From: Rhizobium viscosum
GTDB lineage: Bacteria > Pseudomonadota > Alphaproteobacteria > Rhizobiales > Rhizobiaceae
Assembly: GCF_014873945.1 (NCBI RefSeq)
Contig: NZ_JADBEC010000002.1
Location: 558,001-622,000 of the forward strand
Direction: 5' to 3'
Length of the DNA: 64,000 bases
Part shown: positions 1 to 8,714 of the stretch, one piece after another
Position numbering within the stretch: position 1 is the first letter of the stretch
Layout of the letters: the number at the start of each line of letters is the position of its first letter
Notes under the pieces: model-generated
Told to the model about the DNA's origin: nothing
What the model saw: only the letters and a program-made list of their open reading frames with translations
The model's database searches: none
Made by a program: the position numbers and the translations under genes

Positions 1-557
1 AGCGCCGACGTCGCCTCGTCTGACAACAACAGTGCCGGTCGGGCGGCCAGCGCACGGGCGATGCCGACACGCTGCTTCTGGCCGCCCGAGAGTGAAGACG
101 GATAAGCCCCTGCCTTGTCGGAGAGGCCGACCAGGTCCAGCAGCTCGTGCGCCCGCTCCAGCCGCTCGGCCTTGGCGATACCTTCTATTTTCAGCGGCAG
201 GGCAACATTCTCCTCGACGGTCTTGGCCGAGAGCAAATTGAAGTGCTGAAAAATCATGCCGATACGGCGGCGTAACGGCTGGAGGTCCTTTTCGGCGAGA
301 GCTGTAATGTTCCGGCCCTCGATAACGATCTCGCCGCTATCGGCGCGCTCCAGACCATTGAGGCAGCGGATCAGCGTCGACTTTCCGGCACCGCTGCGTC
401 CGATAATGCCGAGGATTTCGCCTTTCTTCACACTCAGCGAAATGCCGTCGAGGGCTGGCGTCGCGCCAAACCGGCGCCTGACATCCGTCAGCCGCACGAC
501 TTCTTCGGCGTCGGCGGGCCGCGTCTCAATCCTTGAAGCGGAGACAATGGAATTCAT
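1..557 (-). CDS. metN: Methionine ABC importer ATPase MetN (3' end outside window)
   Basis: This is the ATP-hydrolysing subunit of a D/L-methionine importer of the MetNIQ type, acting on the cytoplasmic face of the inner membrane. The reading frame opens at the ATG at 557 and runs off the left edge, so only about 185 residues are visible. A Walker A motif (GRSGAGKS), the Q-loop region (MIFQHFNLL), the ABC signature LSGGQKQRV and the start of Walker B ([12 protein letters not shown]) are all present. The C-terminal ACT-like methionine-sensing domain, if it exists, lies outside the window. It follows metQ on the same strand, and a permease gene (metI) would be expected further left. The MetN assignment rests on the metQ neighbour and the opening sequence, because the ATPase core alone does not give specificity. 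Confidence 0.88.
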   Translation of the reverse strand, partial: MNSIVSASRIETRPADAEEVVRLTDVRRRFGATPALDGISLSVKKGEILGIIGRSGAGKSTLIRCLNGLERADSGEIVIEGRNITALAEKDLQPLRRRIGMIFQHFNLLSAKTVEENVALPLKIEGIAKAERLERAHELLDLVGLSDKAGAYPSSLSGGQKQRVGIARALAARPALLLSDEATSA

Positions 558-580
558 GCTCGTTCCTTCACAAATGCTGA

Positions 581-612
581 AGGCGGCCCCGGCAGAAAGG
601 CCCGGGCCGCCT
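581..612 (-). repeat. Hairpin between metQ and metN
   Basis: A perfect 9-bp inverted repeat (AGGCGGCCC at 581-589, GGGCCGCCT at 604-612) with a 14-base loop lies between the metQ stop and the metN start. There is no U-run after it. A stabilising or partly terminating stem that keeps the binding protein more abundant than the ATPase is therefore more likely than a full terminator. That role is inferred. Confidence 0.5.
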
Positions 613-643
613 CAGTTGTTGGCACCCTCAGGAGGGCGGCGGA

Positions 644-1480
644 TCAATAGGCGCTAAGGCCGGTACCCTTATATACCTTATCGAACTCTGCCTTGACCGT
701 GTCGTTCTGATAGGAGGAGACGAGTGTTTTCACCCAATCGGCATCCTTGTTCTCTTCCTTCACCGCGATAAAATTACGGTAGGGGTTATCGGCGATCGGC
801 TCCTGCGCGACGCGTTCTGCCGGGGAAAGACCGCTCTTCAGCGCCCAGTCGGTATTGACGACGCCCGCATCGAGGTCATCGATCGAGCGACCGACGATAC
901 CGGCATCGAGTTCGCGGATTTCAATGTTCTTCGGATTGTCGGCGACATCGACGATCGTGGCAAGAATGCCCGTGCCGTCCTTCAGCTTGATCAGGCCTTC
1001 GTTCTGCAGAACACGCAGCGCACGGCCCTCGTTGGACGGATCGTTCGGCACGCCGATCACGGCACCATCGGGCAATTCAGCAACGGACTTATGCTTCTTG
1101 CTGTAGAGGCCGATCGGCCATACGCCGGTATAGCCAACCCGGACGATGTGGTAGCCGTTCTGCTTGATCTGGTTGTCGAGATACGGCTGGTGCTGGAAAG
1201 CATTCGCGTCAATTTCGCCGCGCTCCAAAGCCTCGTTCGGCTGGGTGTAATCGTTGAAGGTAACCGTCTCGATCTTGAGACCTTTCTTGGCAGCCTCGCT
1301 GGTGACGACGCGCCAGACATCTTCATCCTCACCGCTCATGATGCCGACCTTGATCGACTTGTCTTCCGCGAAGGAAGGAGCCGGCGCCGCAAAGCTAATA
1401 AGTGCAGCCGCAGAGGCGGCAACAGCGAGAGCCGCACGGCGCGAAAGCGAAATGGCATTGATGTTCTTGTTCTTGGTCAT
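644..1480 (-). CDS. metQ: MetQ-family methionine substrate-binding protein
   Basis: This 278-residue periplasmic binding protein belongs to the NlpA/MetQ family and delivers methionine to the MetNI transporter. Residues 1-39 form a signal peptide (basic start with SRRAA, hydrophobic stretch, cleavage near PSFA-ED). No lipobox cysteine is visible, so it would be a soluble periplasmic protein and not the lipoprotein typical of enterobacteria. Family features include the opening KVGIMSGEDEDVW, the NEALERGEIDANAFQHQPYL segment and the conserved late NPYRNF. It is first in a metQ-metN order. An operator-like dyad shared with two other sulfur-type units lies about 146 bp upstream (1626-1644). Specificity for L- or D-methionine, or another sulfur compound, cannot be read from sequence. 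Confidence 0.9.
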   Translation of the reverse strand: MTKNKNINAISLSRRAALAVAASAAALISFAAPAPSFAEDKSIKVGIMSGEDEDVWRVVTSEAAKKGLKIETVTFNDYTQPNEALERGEIDANAFQHQPYLDNQIKQNGYHIVRVGYTGVWPIGLYSKKHKSVAELPDGAVIGVPNDPSNEGRALRVLQNEGLIKLKDGTGILATIVDVADNPKNIEIRELDAGIVGRSIDDLDAGVVNTDWALKSGLSPAERVAQEPIADNPYRNFIAVKEENKDADWVKTLVSSYQNDTVKAEFDKVYKGTGLSAY

Positions 1481-1625
1481 TTTTTATCCCGTCTGACTGA
1501 ATGAGGCCGAGCCCCGAGCAGGCGGATAATTGCAAATACGCTCATTGTGAGCGAAGCACGAACATCCGATGTCCTGTCGTCGCCGGAAAAACTCTTGCCG
1601 CGTCTTCGATAGTGGCAGGATAAAT

Positions 1626-1644
1626 TTCTATCAAATTAATGGAT
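1626..1644. promoter_or_regulatory. Operator-like dyad upstream of metQ (copy 1 of 3)
   Basis: The plus-strand sequence TTCTA-TCAAATTAA-TGGAT fits the consensus TCYATMAAAWYARTRGAT shared with 2336-2354 and 16750-16768. It has partly symmetric ends separated by 9 AT-rich bases. It is about 146 bp upstream of metQ. A regulator of sulfur-source genes is the natural candidate to bind it, but which one is unknown. Confidence 0.5.
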
Positions 1645-1671
1645 TAATGTAAGCCTAGAATATAGCCGAAC

Positions 1672-1696
1672 AAAAACGGCGCCTCCGAAGGCGCCG
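1672..1696 (-). terminator. Rho-independent terminator of the FMN reductase gene
   Basis: Read leftward, a 7-bp perfect GC stem (CGGCGCC / GGCGCCG, 1677-1696) with a 6-base TTCGGA loop is followed by five T residues (1676-1672). It lies 25 bp after the stop codon of the FMN reductase gene and separates it from metQ. Confidence 0.85.
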
Positions 1697-1721
1697 CTGA
1701 AAAACCAATTCCGAAACACGT

Positions 1722-2282
1722 TTATTCTGCTGCAATCAGCCTGGAATTTCGGCCTGGAAAGAAGGCTGCGAGCTCGCCGATGACCTCGCCGATGCGCTTG
1801 GACAGCTGTTCGGAAGAGACACGATAATCGGTGAAGTCGCGGTCCGAGGCGTAGACGGCGGTCGGCAGCGTATGAGCCATGAAGAAGCCGAAGAGCGGGC
1901 GCAGCTGATGCTCGACCATCAGCGCATGGCGATCGCCGCCGCCGGTCGCGGTGATGACGATCGGCTTGGCACGCAGCTCATGCGGGTCGATGAGATCGAT
2001 CAGATGTTTAAAGAGACCCGGATAGCTCCCCTTGAAGGTCGGTGCGCCGATGACGAGGACGTCGGCATCGGCGATGTCGGCGATGATTTCTCTGGCGCGA
2101 TTGTCGAGATCGTCGCGGCGCAACGCCTGGCCGAGCGAGGGGCCGACATCCGTCAGGTCGTAGATCGTGTTGTCGAAACCATATTTTTCGGCAGCGAGGC
2201 CGGCGATATTCTCAACCAGCGCAAAGGTCTTCGAGGGACGATTGAAGCTGCCGGCAAGACCGACCAGTTTGGGTGCAGACAT
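1722..2282 (-). CDS. NADPH-dependent FMN reductase (SsuE/MsuE-like)
   Basis: This is a 186-residue flavodoxin-fold reductase of the NADPH-dependent FMN reductase family, which supplies reduced FMN to two-component flavin monooxygenases. The FMN phosphate-binding loop is at the N terminus (LAGSFNRPSKT), and the core motif is IGAPTFKGSYPGLFKHLIDL. The start at 2282 (MSAPKLV) is preferred over the ATG at 2297 because GGAAGGAAATGAT precedes it at good ribosome-binding distance. It is a single-gene unit closed by a strong terminator. A dyad 53 bp upstream is shared with the monooxygenase operon starting at 16721, so it is a good candidate reductase for those three monooxygenases. That link is inferred. 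Confidence 0.85.
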   Translation of the reverse strand: MSAPKLVGLAGSFNRPSKTFALVENIAGLAAEKYGFDNTIYDLTDVGPSLGQALRRDDLDNRAREIIADIADADVLVIGAPTFKGSYPGLFKHLIDLIDPHELRAKPIVITATGGGDRHALMVEHQLRPLFGFFMAHTLPTAVYASDRDFTDYRVSSEQLSKRIGEVIGELAAFFPGRNSRLIAAE

Positions 2283-2335
2283 ATCATTTCCTTCCACTAT
2301 CGCGCCGTCGATGGCTGCATCATGAGACGGATATT

Positions 2336-2354
2336 ATCCATCAAAATAGTAGAT
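2336..2354. promoter_or_regulatory. Operator-like dyad upstream of the FMN reductase gene (copy 2 of 3)
   Basis: The plus-strand sequence is ATCCA-TCAAAATAG-TAGAT, the most symmetric of the three copies (ATCYA-N9-TRGAT when read toward the gene). It lies 53 bp upstream of the start codon, within promoter distance. Confidence 0.55.
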
Positions 2355-2442
2355 TAAAGAAATGACGATCCCTCTTCGCCGAACGCCGGGGAAAATATGT
2401 TCGTTCGAACGCAACGCCGCGCCGTGTGCTTGTCCGCATGCC

Positions 2443-2475
2443 AACGAGGCAACGAAACGCTTTCGGTGCCTCGTT
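2443..2475 (-). terminator. Long hairpin downstream of the MFS gene
   Basis: A perfect 9-bp arm pair (AACGAGGCA 2443-2451, TGCCTCGTT 2467-2475) continues after one mismatch into CGAAA/TTTCG around a 3-base loop. It lies 13 bp beyond the MFS stop codon. No T-run follows, so it may be a weak terminator or a 3'-end stabiliser. Confidence 0.5.
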
Positions 2476-2488
2476 CCGGGTGCGAGAC

Positions 2489-3691
2489 TTAAACCACTCG
2501 GTGCTTGGGGATGCGCGGCAGGAAGATGGTGAACAGGCCGAGCAACGGCAGGTAGGAGCAGATACGGTAGACGAAGGCGATACCGTGCGAGTCGGCAAAG
2601 CCACCGAGCAAGGCCGCACCGAGACCGCCCGCACCGAAGGCGAAGCCGAAGAAGACGCCGGCGATCAGGCCGACGCGACCTGGCACCAACTCCTGCGCGA
2701 AGACGACGATGGCAGAGAAGGCAGAGGCGAAGATCAGGCCGATGACGACGCTGAGCACGCCTGTCCAGAAGAGGTTCGCATAGGGCAGCAGCAGCGCGAA
2801 CGGAATCACGCCGAGGATCGAGAACCAGATGACGAAGCGAGCGCCGAAACGATCGCCGATAGGACCGCCGAGGAAGGTGCCGGTGGCAACGGAACCTAAA
2901 AACAGGAAGAGCATGAGCTGCGCCTGTTGCACATCGAGCTGGAAACGATCGATGACGTAGAATGTGAAGTAGCTTGAGACGCTTGCCATGTAGACATTTT
3001 TCGTCGCCGTCAGCAACACGAGGATGAGTAGTGCCCAGACGACCTTGCTCTGCGGTAGCGGTAGGGCACGGCTCGGAGCCGCCTTGGTGGCGTTCTGGCG
3101 GCGGTGGCTCATGTACCAGTTCCCGACCCAGCTCAGGACCACGATGCCAACCATGGCGATGCCGGAAAGCCAGGACACGCTGTGTTGACCGTTCGGCAGT
3201 ACGATGAAGGCAGCCAGCAGCGGACCGATCGCCTGGCCGGCATTGCCGCCCACCTGGAAGAAGGATTGCGCAAAGCCGTGGCGACCGCCGGAAGCAAGAC
3301 GCGCGACGCGCGAAGATTCCGGATGAAAGACGGCCGAGCCGAAGCCGATGAGGCTTGCGGCAACCAGAAGCAGTTCAAAGCTGCCGGCATTGCCGAGCAG
3401 GATCAGGCCGCAGAAGGTGCTCGCCATACCAACCGGCAGCGAATAGGGCATCGGCCAACGGTCGGTGACGATGCCGACGAGCGGCTGGAGCAGCGACGCC
3501 GTGACCTGGAAGGTCATGGTCAAGAGACCGATCTGCACGAAATCGAGGTTGTAATTGGCTTTGAAGAGCGGATAGAGCGAGGCAAGCAGCGACTGCATGA
3601 TGTCGTTGAGCATATGGCAGAAGCTGACTGCCACCAGGATGGACATTGCAGTCTTTTCAAATCGGGGGGCGCTCTCGGCAACGGATGCCAT
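2489..3691 (-). CDS. MFS transporter, fosmidomycin-resistance (Fsr) family
   Basis: This 400-residue major facilitator protein appears to have twelve hydrophobic segments. It resembles the Fsr branch: HMLNDIMQSLLASLYPLFKA in the first helix region, the conserved YxxPLVG...DR loop (LLQPLVGIVTDRW), GSAVFHPESSRVAR and SFFQVGGNAGQAIGPLL. Fsr members are drug or small-molecule exporters of the inner membrane. The start at 3691 has GAGGAAGACCC just ahead of the ATG. It stands alone between the FMN reductase and panB, on the same strand. The substrate is unknown, and the fosmidomycin name reflects family membership only. Confidence 0.85.
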   Translation of the reverse strand: MASVAESAPRFEKTAMSILVAVSFCHMLNDIMQSLLASLYPLFKANYNLDFVQIGLLTMTFQVTASLLQPLVGIVTDRWPMPYSLPVGMASTFCGLILLGNAGSFELLLVAASLIGFGSAVFHPESSRVARLASGGRHGFAQSFFQVGGNAGQAIGPLLAAFIVLPNGQHSVSWLSGIAMVGIVVLSWVGNWYMSHRRQNATKAAPSRALPLPQSKVVWALLILVLLTATKNVYMASVSSYFTFYVIDRFQLDVQQAQLMLFLFLGSVATGTFLGGPIGDRFGARFVIWFSILGVIPFALLLPYANLFWTGVLSVVIGLIFASAFSAIVVFAQELVPGRVGLIAGVFFGFAFGAGGLGAALLGGFADSHGIAFVYRICSYLPLLGLFTIFLPRIPKHRVV

Positions 3692-3990
3692 GGGTCTTCC
3701 TCATGCGCGGCCGGAAACATGCCAGGCCATCGTCGGTTTTCGTGCGGGCTGATCTTAAGGCGATCGGGGCTTGGGAAGTGAATTGTCAGCGGCGGTCGCT
3801 AAAAAGCATTTATCGTATGGAGAGGAACGATTACAGCCCAGTTTTACGCGTATCGGTACGCAATCTTTAAGATTTTTGTTCTCGATCTTGCACTCGCCAC
3901 CTCACGCGCCGATTCCGCCCTGGCGACTGTTCCAGGGGTTGGAGCCGATATGGCTTATCGCCAAGCTCTCCAACTCGCTCGGCCGCGCGA
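3692..3990. other. Intergenic stretch between panB and the MFS gene
   Basis: Nearly 300 bp with no convincing gene. It should hold the promoter of the MFS gene, which reads left. The open frames crossing it have no ribosome-binding site and no recognisable protein features. No strong hairpin was seen. Confidence 0.5.
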
Positions 3991-4812
3991 TCAAGACCGG
4001 CGCTTGAATGTGTGTTTTTCCGTGGGGAAAGCGCGGGAGCGCACCTCGTCCGCATAGGCGGCAGCCGCCGCCCCGACCCTCTTTCCAAGTTCGTCGTACC
4101 GTTTGACGAAGCGCGGCGTGAAGTCGTTGAATAGTCCGAGTATGTCGTCCGAAACCAGGATCTGGCCGTCACAGGCAGCCGAGGCACCAATCCCGATCGT
4201 CGGAACAGGAATTGCAGTCGTTACCTCGCGGGCAAATGTTTCGACCGTGCCCTCGATGACGACCGCAAAGGCTCCCGAGTTGCCGATCGCGTCGGCGTCA
4301 CGCCGGATCTTCGTAACCTCCTCCTCGGAATGTCCAACAGATCGGTAGCCGCCTGCGGTATGAACCTGCTGAGGCATGAGCCCGATATGTCCGAGGACCG
4401 GAATACCGCGCGCGGTGAGGAAGGAAATCGTCTCGGCCATCTCCTCGCCGCCTTCGAGCTTGACTGCGTCGCACCCGGTTTCCTGCAGAATGCGCACGGC
4501 ATTGCGATAGGCCAGTTCCTTCGACTCCTGGTAGCTGCCGAAGGGCATGTCGACGACCACGCAGGATTTAGCGACGCCGCGCATCACCGCCTTGCCATGG
4601 GCGATCATCATCTCAAGGGTCACTGCCACGGTGCTCTCCATGCCGTAGAGGACCATGCCGAGCGAATCCCCAACGAGCAGGAGATCGCAGTGTTCATCCA
4701 GGAGCCGCGCCATCGGCGTCGTGTAGGCCGTCAAAGACACAATCGGCGTTCCGCCCTTCATAGCCCGGATTCGTGTTGGCGTCAGGCGTTTTGCGGAACC
4801 GACAGCGCTCAT
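3991..4812 (-). CDS. panB: 3-methyl-2-oxobutanoate hydroxymethyltransferase PanB
   Basis: This 273-residue enzyme transfers a hydroxymethyl group from methylene-tetrahydrofolate to ketoisovalerate, giving ketopantoate, the first committed step of pantothenate synthesis. The TIM-barrel landmarks are clear: [32 protein letters not shown] with the metal-binding Asp, [18 protein letters not shown] with the Lys/Glu pair, [11 protein letters not shown], and [20 protein letters not shown] near the end. The length is normal. The start codon overlaps the stop of panC in an ATGA, so the two are translationally coupled. Confidence 0.97.
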   Translation of the reverse strand: MSAVGSAKRLTPTRIRAMKGGTPIVSLTAYTTPMARLLDEHCDLLLVGDSLGMVLYGMESTVAVTLEMMIAHGKAVMRGVAKSCVVVDMPFGSYQESKELAYRNAVRILQETGCDAVKLEGGEEMAETISFLTARGIPVLGHIGLMPQQVHTAGGYRSVGHSEEEVTKIRRDADAIGNSGAFAVVIEGTVETFAREVTTAIPVPTIGIGASAACDGQILVSDDILGLFNDFTPRFVKRYDELGKRVGAAAAAYADEVRSRAFPTEKHTFKRRS

Positions 4813-5684
4813 TGTACTTCCCCCGTTCCAGACGAACCTTTTCTCGTGATCACCCGGTTGTCGAGGAGCTTGGTCGTACCAAGCCGCACGAACAGCGCGA
4901 CTACCACCGGGTCCTCGATTTTCGAGACATGCCTCAACGTCGAAGCGTCCCTCACAGCGACGACTTCCGGCGTTACCAGGGGTTCACCGCCGATGAAGCC
5001 GATTAACTTCGCTTCAAGGACCTGCGGATCAGTGAGGCCCTGAGCGACAAGGCGCTCCGCCTCGGCCAAAGCACGGGGGACGATGACCGCTGCGCGTCGT
5101 TCCTTCTCGCTGAGATAGACGTTACGAGAAGATAGAGCGAGACCATCCGCATCCCGGACCGTCGGTACCGAAACGATGCGCACCGGCTGAGCCAGATCCT
5201 CAACCATCCGTTTGATGATGACGACTTGCTGGTAATCCTTCTCGCCGAAATAGGCGTTGCTCGGCTGGACGATATTGAAGAGCTTGCTGACAACGGTGGC
5301 AACACCCGCGAAATGCCCCGGTCGAACGGCGCCTTCGAGCTCGCAGCCAAGCTCCGGCACATCAACCACAGTTTTCATCGGGCGCGGATACATATCCTCG
5401 ACGCCGGGCGCAAAGAGAATATCGACGCCTGCTTTTTCCAGCATCGTTCTGTCGCGTTGCAGATCCCGCGGGTATCGGGTCAGGTCCTCCGTTGGCCCGA
5501 ACTGGAGCGGATTGACGAAGATCGAGGCAACGACGATCTCGTTTTCGGCGCGGGCGCGCGCGACAAGTTCCATATGCCCCGCGTGAAGATAACCCATCGT
5601 TGGCACCAAACCGACGCCTTCGCCATTTGCCTTCACCGCCGCAAGCGCTGCGCGCACAGCCTCAATGCTCGATAGGACCTGCAT
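4809..5684 (-). CDS. panC: Pantothenate synthetase PanC
   Basis: This 291-residue cytoplasmic ligase joins pantoate and beta-alanine through a pantoyl-adenylate. The adenylylation motifs are present: [13 protein letters not shown] (HxGH type, about residues 31-43), [20 protein letters not shown] and [10 protein letters not shown] (KMSKS-like). The start at 5684 ([14 protein letters not shown]) matches the family, and the longer in-frame extension upstream is low-complexity and lacks family similarity. It is the first gene of a panC-panB pair with a 4-bp overlap. Confidence 0.97.
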   Translation of the reverse strand: MQVLSSIEAVRAALAAVKANGEGVGLVPTMGYLHAGHMELVARARAENEIVVASIFVNPLQFGPTEDLTRYPRDLQRDRTMLEKAGVDILFAPGVEDMYPRPMKTVVDVPELGCELEGAVRPGHFAGVATVVSKLFNIVQPSNAYFGEKDYQQVVIIKRMVEDLAQPVRIVSVPTVRDADGLALSSRNVYLSEKERRAAVIVPRALAEAERLVAQGLTDPQVLEAKLIGFIGGEPLVTPEVVAVRDASTLRHVSKIEDPVVVALFVRLGTTKLLDNRVITRKGSSGTGEVQ

Positions 5685-5920
5685 GTGCCCTCTCCCTGCC
5701 GCCTTCCTCACGTTGGGGGCGGATAGAAGATGTAAGCAGGGCCCAAGGTCAATGGATTCTTTTCGATAAGACCGATTAGATGAAGAAGGTTCTATCAGGG
5801 CGTGTAAAAATATTGCGAATCGCAACCGAGGCGGCGAATTTCTCGCCGGGCAACAGAAGCAAGAACAGCGACGGCAGCGCACGCCGCACATGCGTCCGAA
5901 CTCGCATCATGTCTGTGGAT

Positions 5921-6514
5921 CTAAAGTTCGTACCATATCCGAGGATTATCGCCGGACTGGATCATCAGCCAGCGAAGATCCGTATCGTTCCAGCTCTTGA
6001 TCGCATTCGTACGGTTGTCAAGCACCAGATCGCCGCGATCGGTCCTGACGACCAGAACCGCGTGGCCCTTGCCGGTGGGCGTCTTGGTCACGGCGATCCT
6101 CAGTGCCTTCGTCGACCAACCCATGGCGACGAGGTGGTCGCGCTTCGTCAGCGCAAAATCCTCGCAATCGCCCGCAGTGACGTTCACCTGCCAGACGTCG
6201 CCCTGATCGGACCGGTCGTCGAGCGAGCGGATCGAGCGGTTGACCGAGGTGTTGACGGCGCGAAGCTGCTCGTCCGCCAGGGGACTCAAGGAGACTTCGG
6301 AAGCATCGCCGCGAGCAGTGCACTCATCGGGATTTCGAGCGCAAAACATCACATGCGCGAAAGGCGCGGCAGTCCGGCGCTTTTCAGAAATATAGCTGAA
6401 CACAGGCGCCGTCTTCAGGCCACGGGCTGCACCGGCAGGACCGTCCGCGTGAGCGGTCTGAACCGCGAGCAGAGATGCAAGCGTCACCACGATAACCAGT
6501 CCATGCTTGTACAT
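5921..6514 (-). CDS. Bacterial transglutaminase-like cysteine proteinase (BTLCP)
   Basis: This 197-residue exported protein has a signal peptide (residues 1-23, ending AHA-DG) and a transglutaminase-like papain fold. The catalytic triad is visible as Cys in GDCEDFALTKR (about 117), His in GKGHAVLVV and Asp/Asn in LVLDNRT. The family is common in rhizobia and is often described as virulence- or symbiosis-associated, but its substrate is not established. It is monocistronic, with a 7-bp GC hairpin (about 6557-6577) in its upstream region. Confidence 0.85.
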   Translation of the reverse strand: MYKHGLVIVVTLASLLAVQTAHADGPAGAARGLKTAPVFSYISEKRRTAAPFAHVMFCARNPDECTARGDASEVSLSPLADEQLRAVNTSVNRSIRSLDDRSDQGDVWQVNVTAGDCEDFALTKRDHLVAMGWSTKALRIAVTKTPTGKGHAVLVVRTDRGDLVLDNRTNAIKSWNDTDLRWLMIQSGDNPRIWYEL

Positions 6515-7030
6515 CTTCTACCCCCGTGTGGTGGTTGATCGAACGATGATGAGGCTCGCCCAGCGATGTTCTGGGCGTGTCCGCTCCTTCAGTCACAGCG
6601 CAACCAGCAGCATGCGCATTACAACCAAATGCAGGCAACCAACGACTTAACAATTTAAACTAGTGCGGACTGACGGCCATTTCAATTGCCGCGATAGATT
6701 CTGTTTTTGGAAAGGCGAGCAACGGCGGATCGAGACCTAACGCCCGTCCTGGGAGCGGCTTCGGCTAACCCTTCATCCGTCCCGGCATCGACGCTCAAGC
6801 GTCACCGAAGGACGCCAGCCTCCAGGTACAGTCAGGAAGGGTGCTGTCAGCTCTGACGAAGAAGTCGCTGGTGTCGCCGGAACGGGAGACGGCGTTATCG
6901 TCGCTGTCGGCATGCCCCATTCGTCGTGGCCGCTCGACCATAGAGCAAGGCCACCGGTATTGCGATGCACCAGAGGATGCGCTTGCAGCCTGCCCACCAG
7001 CTTTTCGGCAGAACGCGCTGCGTCGGCCCT
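6515..7030. other. Intergenic stretch of about 516 bp
   Basis: Nothing here matches a known gene. It holds the promoter side of the BTLCP gene, with a 7-bp inverted repeat (CGCCCAG/CTGGGCG) near 6557-6577, and the 3' region of the large sulfur operon. A 48-codon leftward frame (6795-6941, MVERPRRMGHADS...) has no recognisable features. The lack of any terminator-like hairpin directly after 7031 was noted. Confidence 0.5.
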
Positions 7031-7669
7031 TTACGGCTTGTCGCCATGAAGATGGCGTTCGAGGAAGGGCAGATTGTCCTGCCCCCAGTAGAGCTCGTCC
7101 TCATAGGCAAAGGTCGGGAAGCCGAAGACGCCTCTTTCGCGTGCATGAACGCGATCAGCTGCCCATTTCCGCTGGACATCGTTATCGGCCTGCCGTCGCA
7201 ACAGGGCCGAGCCATCGAAACCGGCAGTGTTGACGATCGTCTCGCGGATATCAGGTCTGCCGATATCTTTTGCTTCGCTCCAGAACGCATGCTGCAGAGC
7301 GCGCGTTACGCCGATCCAATCCTGGCCATCGAGATAGGCGGCAATGACGAAGAAGGAGGCCGGTGTCGGATCACTGAGCTCGGGGCGATTTTCGAGGATG
7401 AGAGTCTTGCCGCGCACCCTTGCCCAGCGCCTGAGATCGCGGATCCAGTAGGCACGGCGAATTTCAGGGCGATTGCGCGAGAAAATCCCGCCATTCTCTT
7501 CAACGACCGTCGTCAGATACGGCTTGACGGTGATGTCGTTCTTTACGGCAAGCTCGGCAAAGGCATCAAGGCCGATATAGGACCAAGGCGAACCGATGGA
7601 GAAGAAGTATTCAACTGGTTTCGTCACGGAGAGATTTCCTACAATTCCAACGTTTGTCGCGCCGCTCAC
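7031..7669 (-). CDS. DsbA-fold 2-hydroxychromene-2-carboxylate isomerase / kappa-GST-like protein
   Basis: This 212-residue protein belongs to the HCCA isomerase/kappa glutathione transferase branch of the DsbA thioredoxin superfamily. The N-terminal active-site region reads EYFFSIGSPWSYIG, with Ser in place of the CxxC cysteines, as in glutathione-dependent members. The C-terminal cis-Pro region is RGVFGFPTFAYEDELYWGQD. It is the last gene of the nine-gene leftward operon and overlaps the preceding monooxygenase by 4 bp (ATGA), which fixes the start at 7669. In this context it may act on a glutathione- or thiol-linked intermediate of sulfur-compound breakdown. The substrate is not known. Confidence 0.8.
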   Translation of the reverse strand: MSGATNVGIVGNLSVTKPVEYFFSIGSPWSYIGLDAFAELAVKNDITVKPYLTTVVEENGGIFSRNRPEIRRAYWIRDLRRWARVRGKTLILENRPELSDPTPASFFVIAAYLDGQDWIGVTRALQHAFWSEAKDIGRPDIRETIVNTAGFDGSALLRRQADNDVQRKWAADRVHARERGVFGFPTFAYEDELYWGQDNLPFLERHLHGDKP

Positions 7670-8703
7670 GATGCCGCTCGGAGGGTAGTCTTCGTGTTCC
7701 AGCCGAGCTCGGGAGCAATGTGCGTGGCGAAGTCATGCAGAATCTGGCGATATTCGTCATGCTCGAACTCGTAGGGCAATTCCAGCCTGAGCTCGCTCAC
7801 ATGCGGCAAGATGGGATCGGCAAGAAGGCGCTCCAGGATTTGCTCTGACGTCCCAACGAGATCGCGGGCAAACAGCGTGTGTCGTTCCCCCTGGGGAGAC
7901 AGCGTGCGCTCATATCGTCCGGCGGCATAGTCTGAATATCGCTGGCGGGTGGCTGCATCCGCACTGTCAAAGGGCACGATAACCCGACCGAGCGCCACGC
8001 GCCGTTCCGCTCCGCCGGAAGCCCGATAGGCTTCGAACTGACGGGACTGGGCGAGGAAAAAATCATCGGTCTCCTCTCCGGACGTGACATTGCCGATCAG
8101 CAGGTTGAAACCGTTCTGGCCGGCCCATGAGGCCGACCGCAGCGAGCCACCGCCATACCAGATGCGATCGACCAGGCCTTTAGCGTAGGGCTGCAGTCTC
8201 GGGCGCTGCGGCCCGAAGGGCGTCTTGATGAACGTATTCTCGTCGCCGAGAAAGGTTCCTTTGAGATTGCCGCAAAAGCGCAGCACGCGCTCGTGCGAGA
8301 AGTCATGGTTCTGCCAGTCACCATCGAAGGCAAGCGGACCGATGAGATCGGCATGCAGCGGACGACCGGCGCTTAAGCCCACATTCAGCCTTCCCTTCGA
8401 CAGAACATCGACGGTCGAGAGATCTTCGGCAAGCCGATAGGGACTTTCATAACCGATCGGAATGACAGCCGTACCGAGTTCGATACGGCTGGTGCGCTGG
8501 GTGGCAGCCGCCAGAAAGGCGGTTGCCGATGAGATGCCGGGCTCCAGATGCCGCTGACGGGCCCAGGCGCTGTTGAAGCCCAGCTCTTCACCGAAGCCAA
8601 GAAGCTGCAATGTCTGTTCGAGCCCGGAGAGCGGGTCGTCATCCGGGTAGTTGCCGGGTGTCAGGAAACCGATATGGCCGATCGAAATCGCGTTGCCGCT
8701 CAT
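7666..8703 (-). CDS. LLM-class flavin-dependent monooxygenase (third of the operon)
   Basis: A 345-residue bacterial-luciferase-like TIM barrel that would use reduced FMN and oxygen. Recognisable segments are the N-terminal strand ISIGHIGFLTPGNYP, the NSAWARQRHLEPG region with the conserved His, AAATQRTSRIELGTAVIPIGYESPYRLAEDLSTVD and LNVGLSAG. The start at 8703 follows GAGTGAGGACAAG, a good ribosome-binding site; the longer frame begins inside the preceding gene. It lies 11 bp after the second binding-protein gene and overlaps the isomerase gene. It has no counterpart I know of in the Bacillus operon, so it may widen the substrate range. Confidence 0.85.
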   Translation of the reverse strand: MSGNAISIGHIGFLTPGNYPDDDPLSGLEQTLQLLGFGEELGFNSAWARQRHLEPGISSATAFLAAATQRTSRIELGTAVIPIGYESPYRLAEDLSTVDVLSKGRLNVGLSAGRPLHADLIGPLAFDGDWQNHDFSHERVLRFCGNLKGTFLGDENTFIKTPFGPQRPRLQPYAKGLVDRIWYGGGSLRSASWAGQNGFNLLIGNVTSGEETDDFFLAQSRQFEAYRASGGAERRVALGRVIVPFDSADAATRQRYSDYAAGRYERTLSPQGERHTLFARDLVGTSEQILERLLADPILPHVSELRLELPYEFEHDEYRQILHDFATHIAPELGWNTKTTLRAAS

Positions 8704-8714
8704 CTTGTCCTCAC

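Noticed and set aside
1481-1721. SAM-II type riboswitch upstream of metQ
   Set aside because: The expected pseudoknot signature was not recognisable. The region shows only the terminator of the neighbouring gene and the shared dyad.
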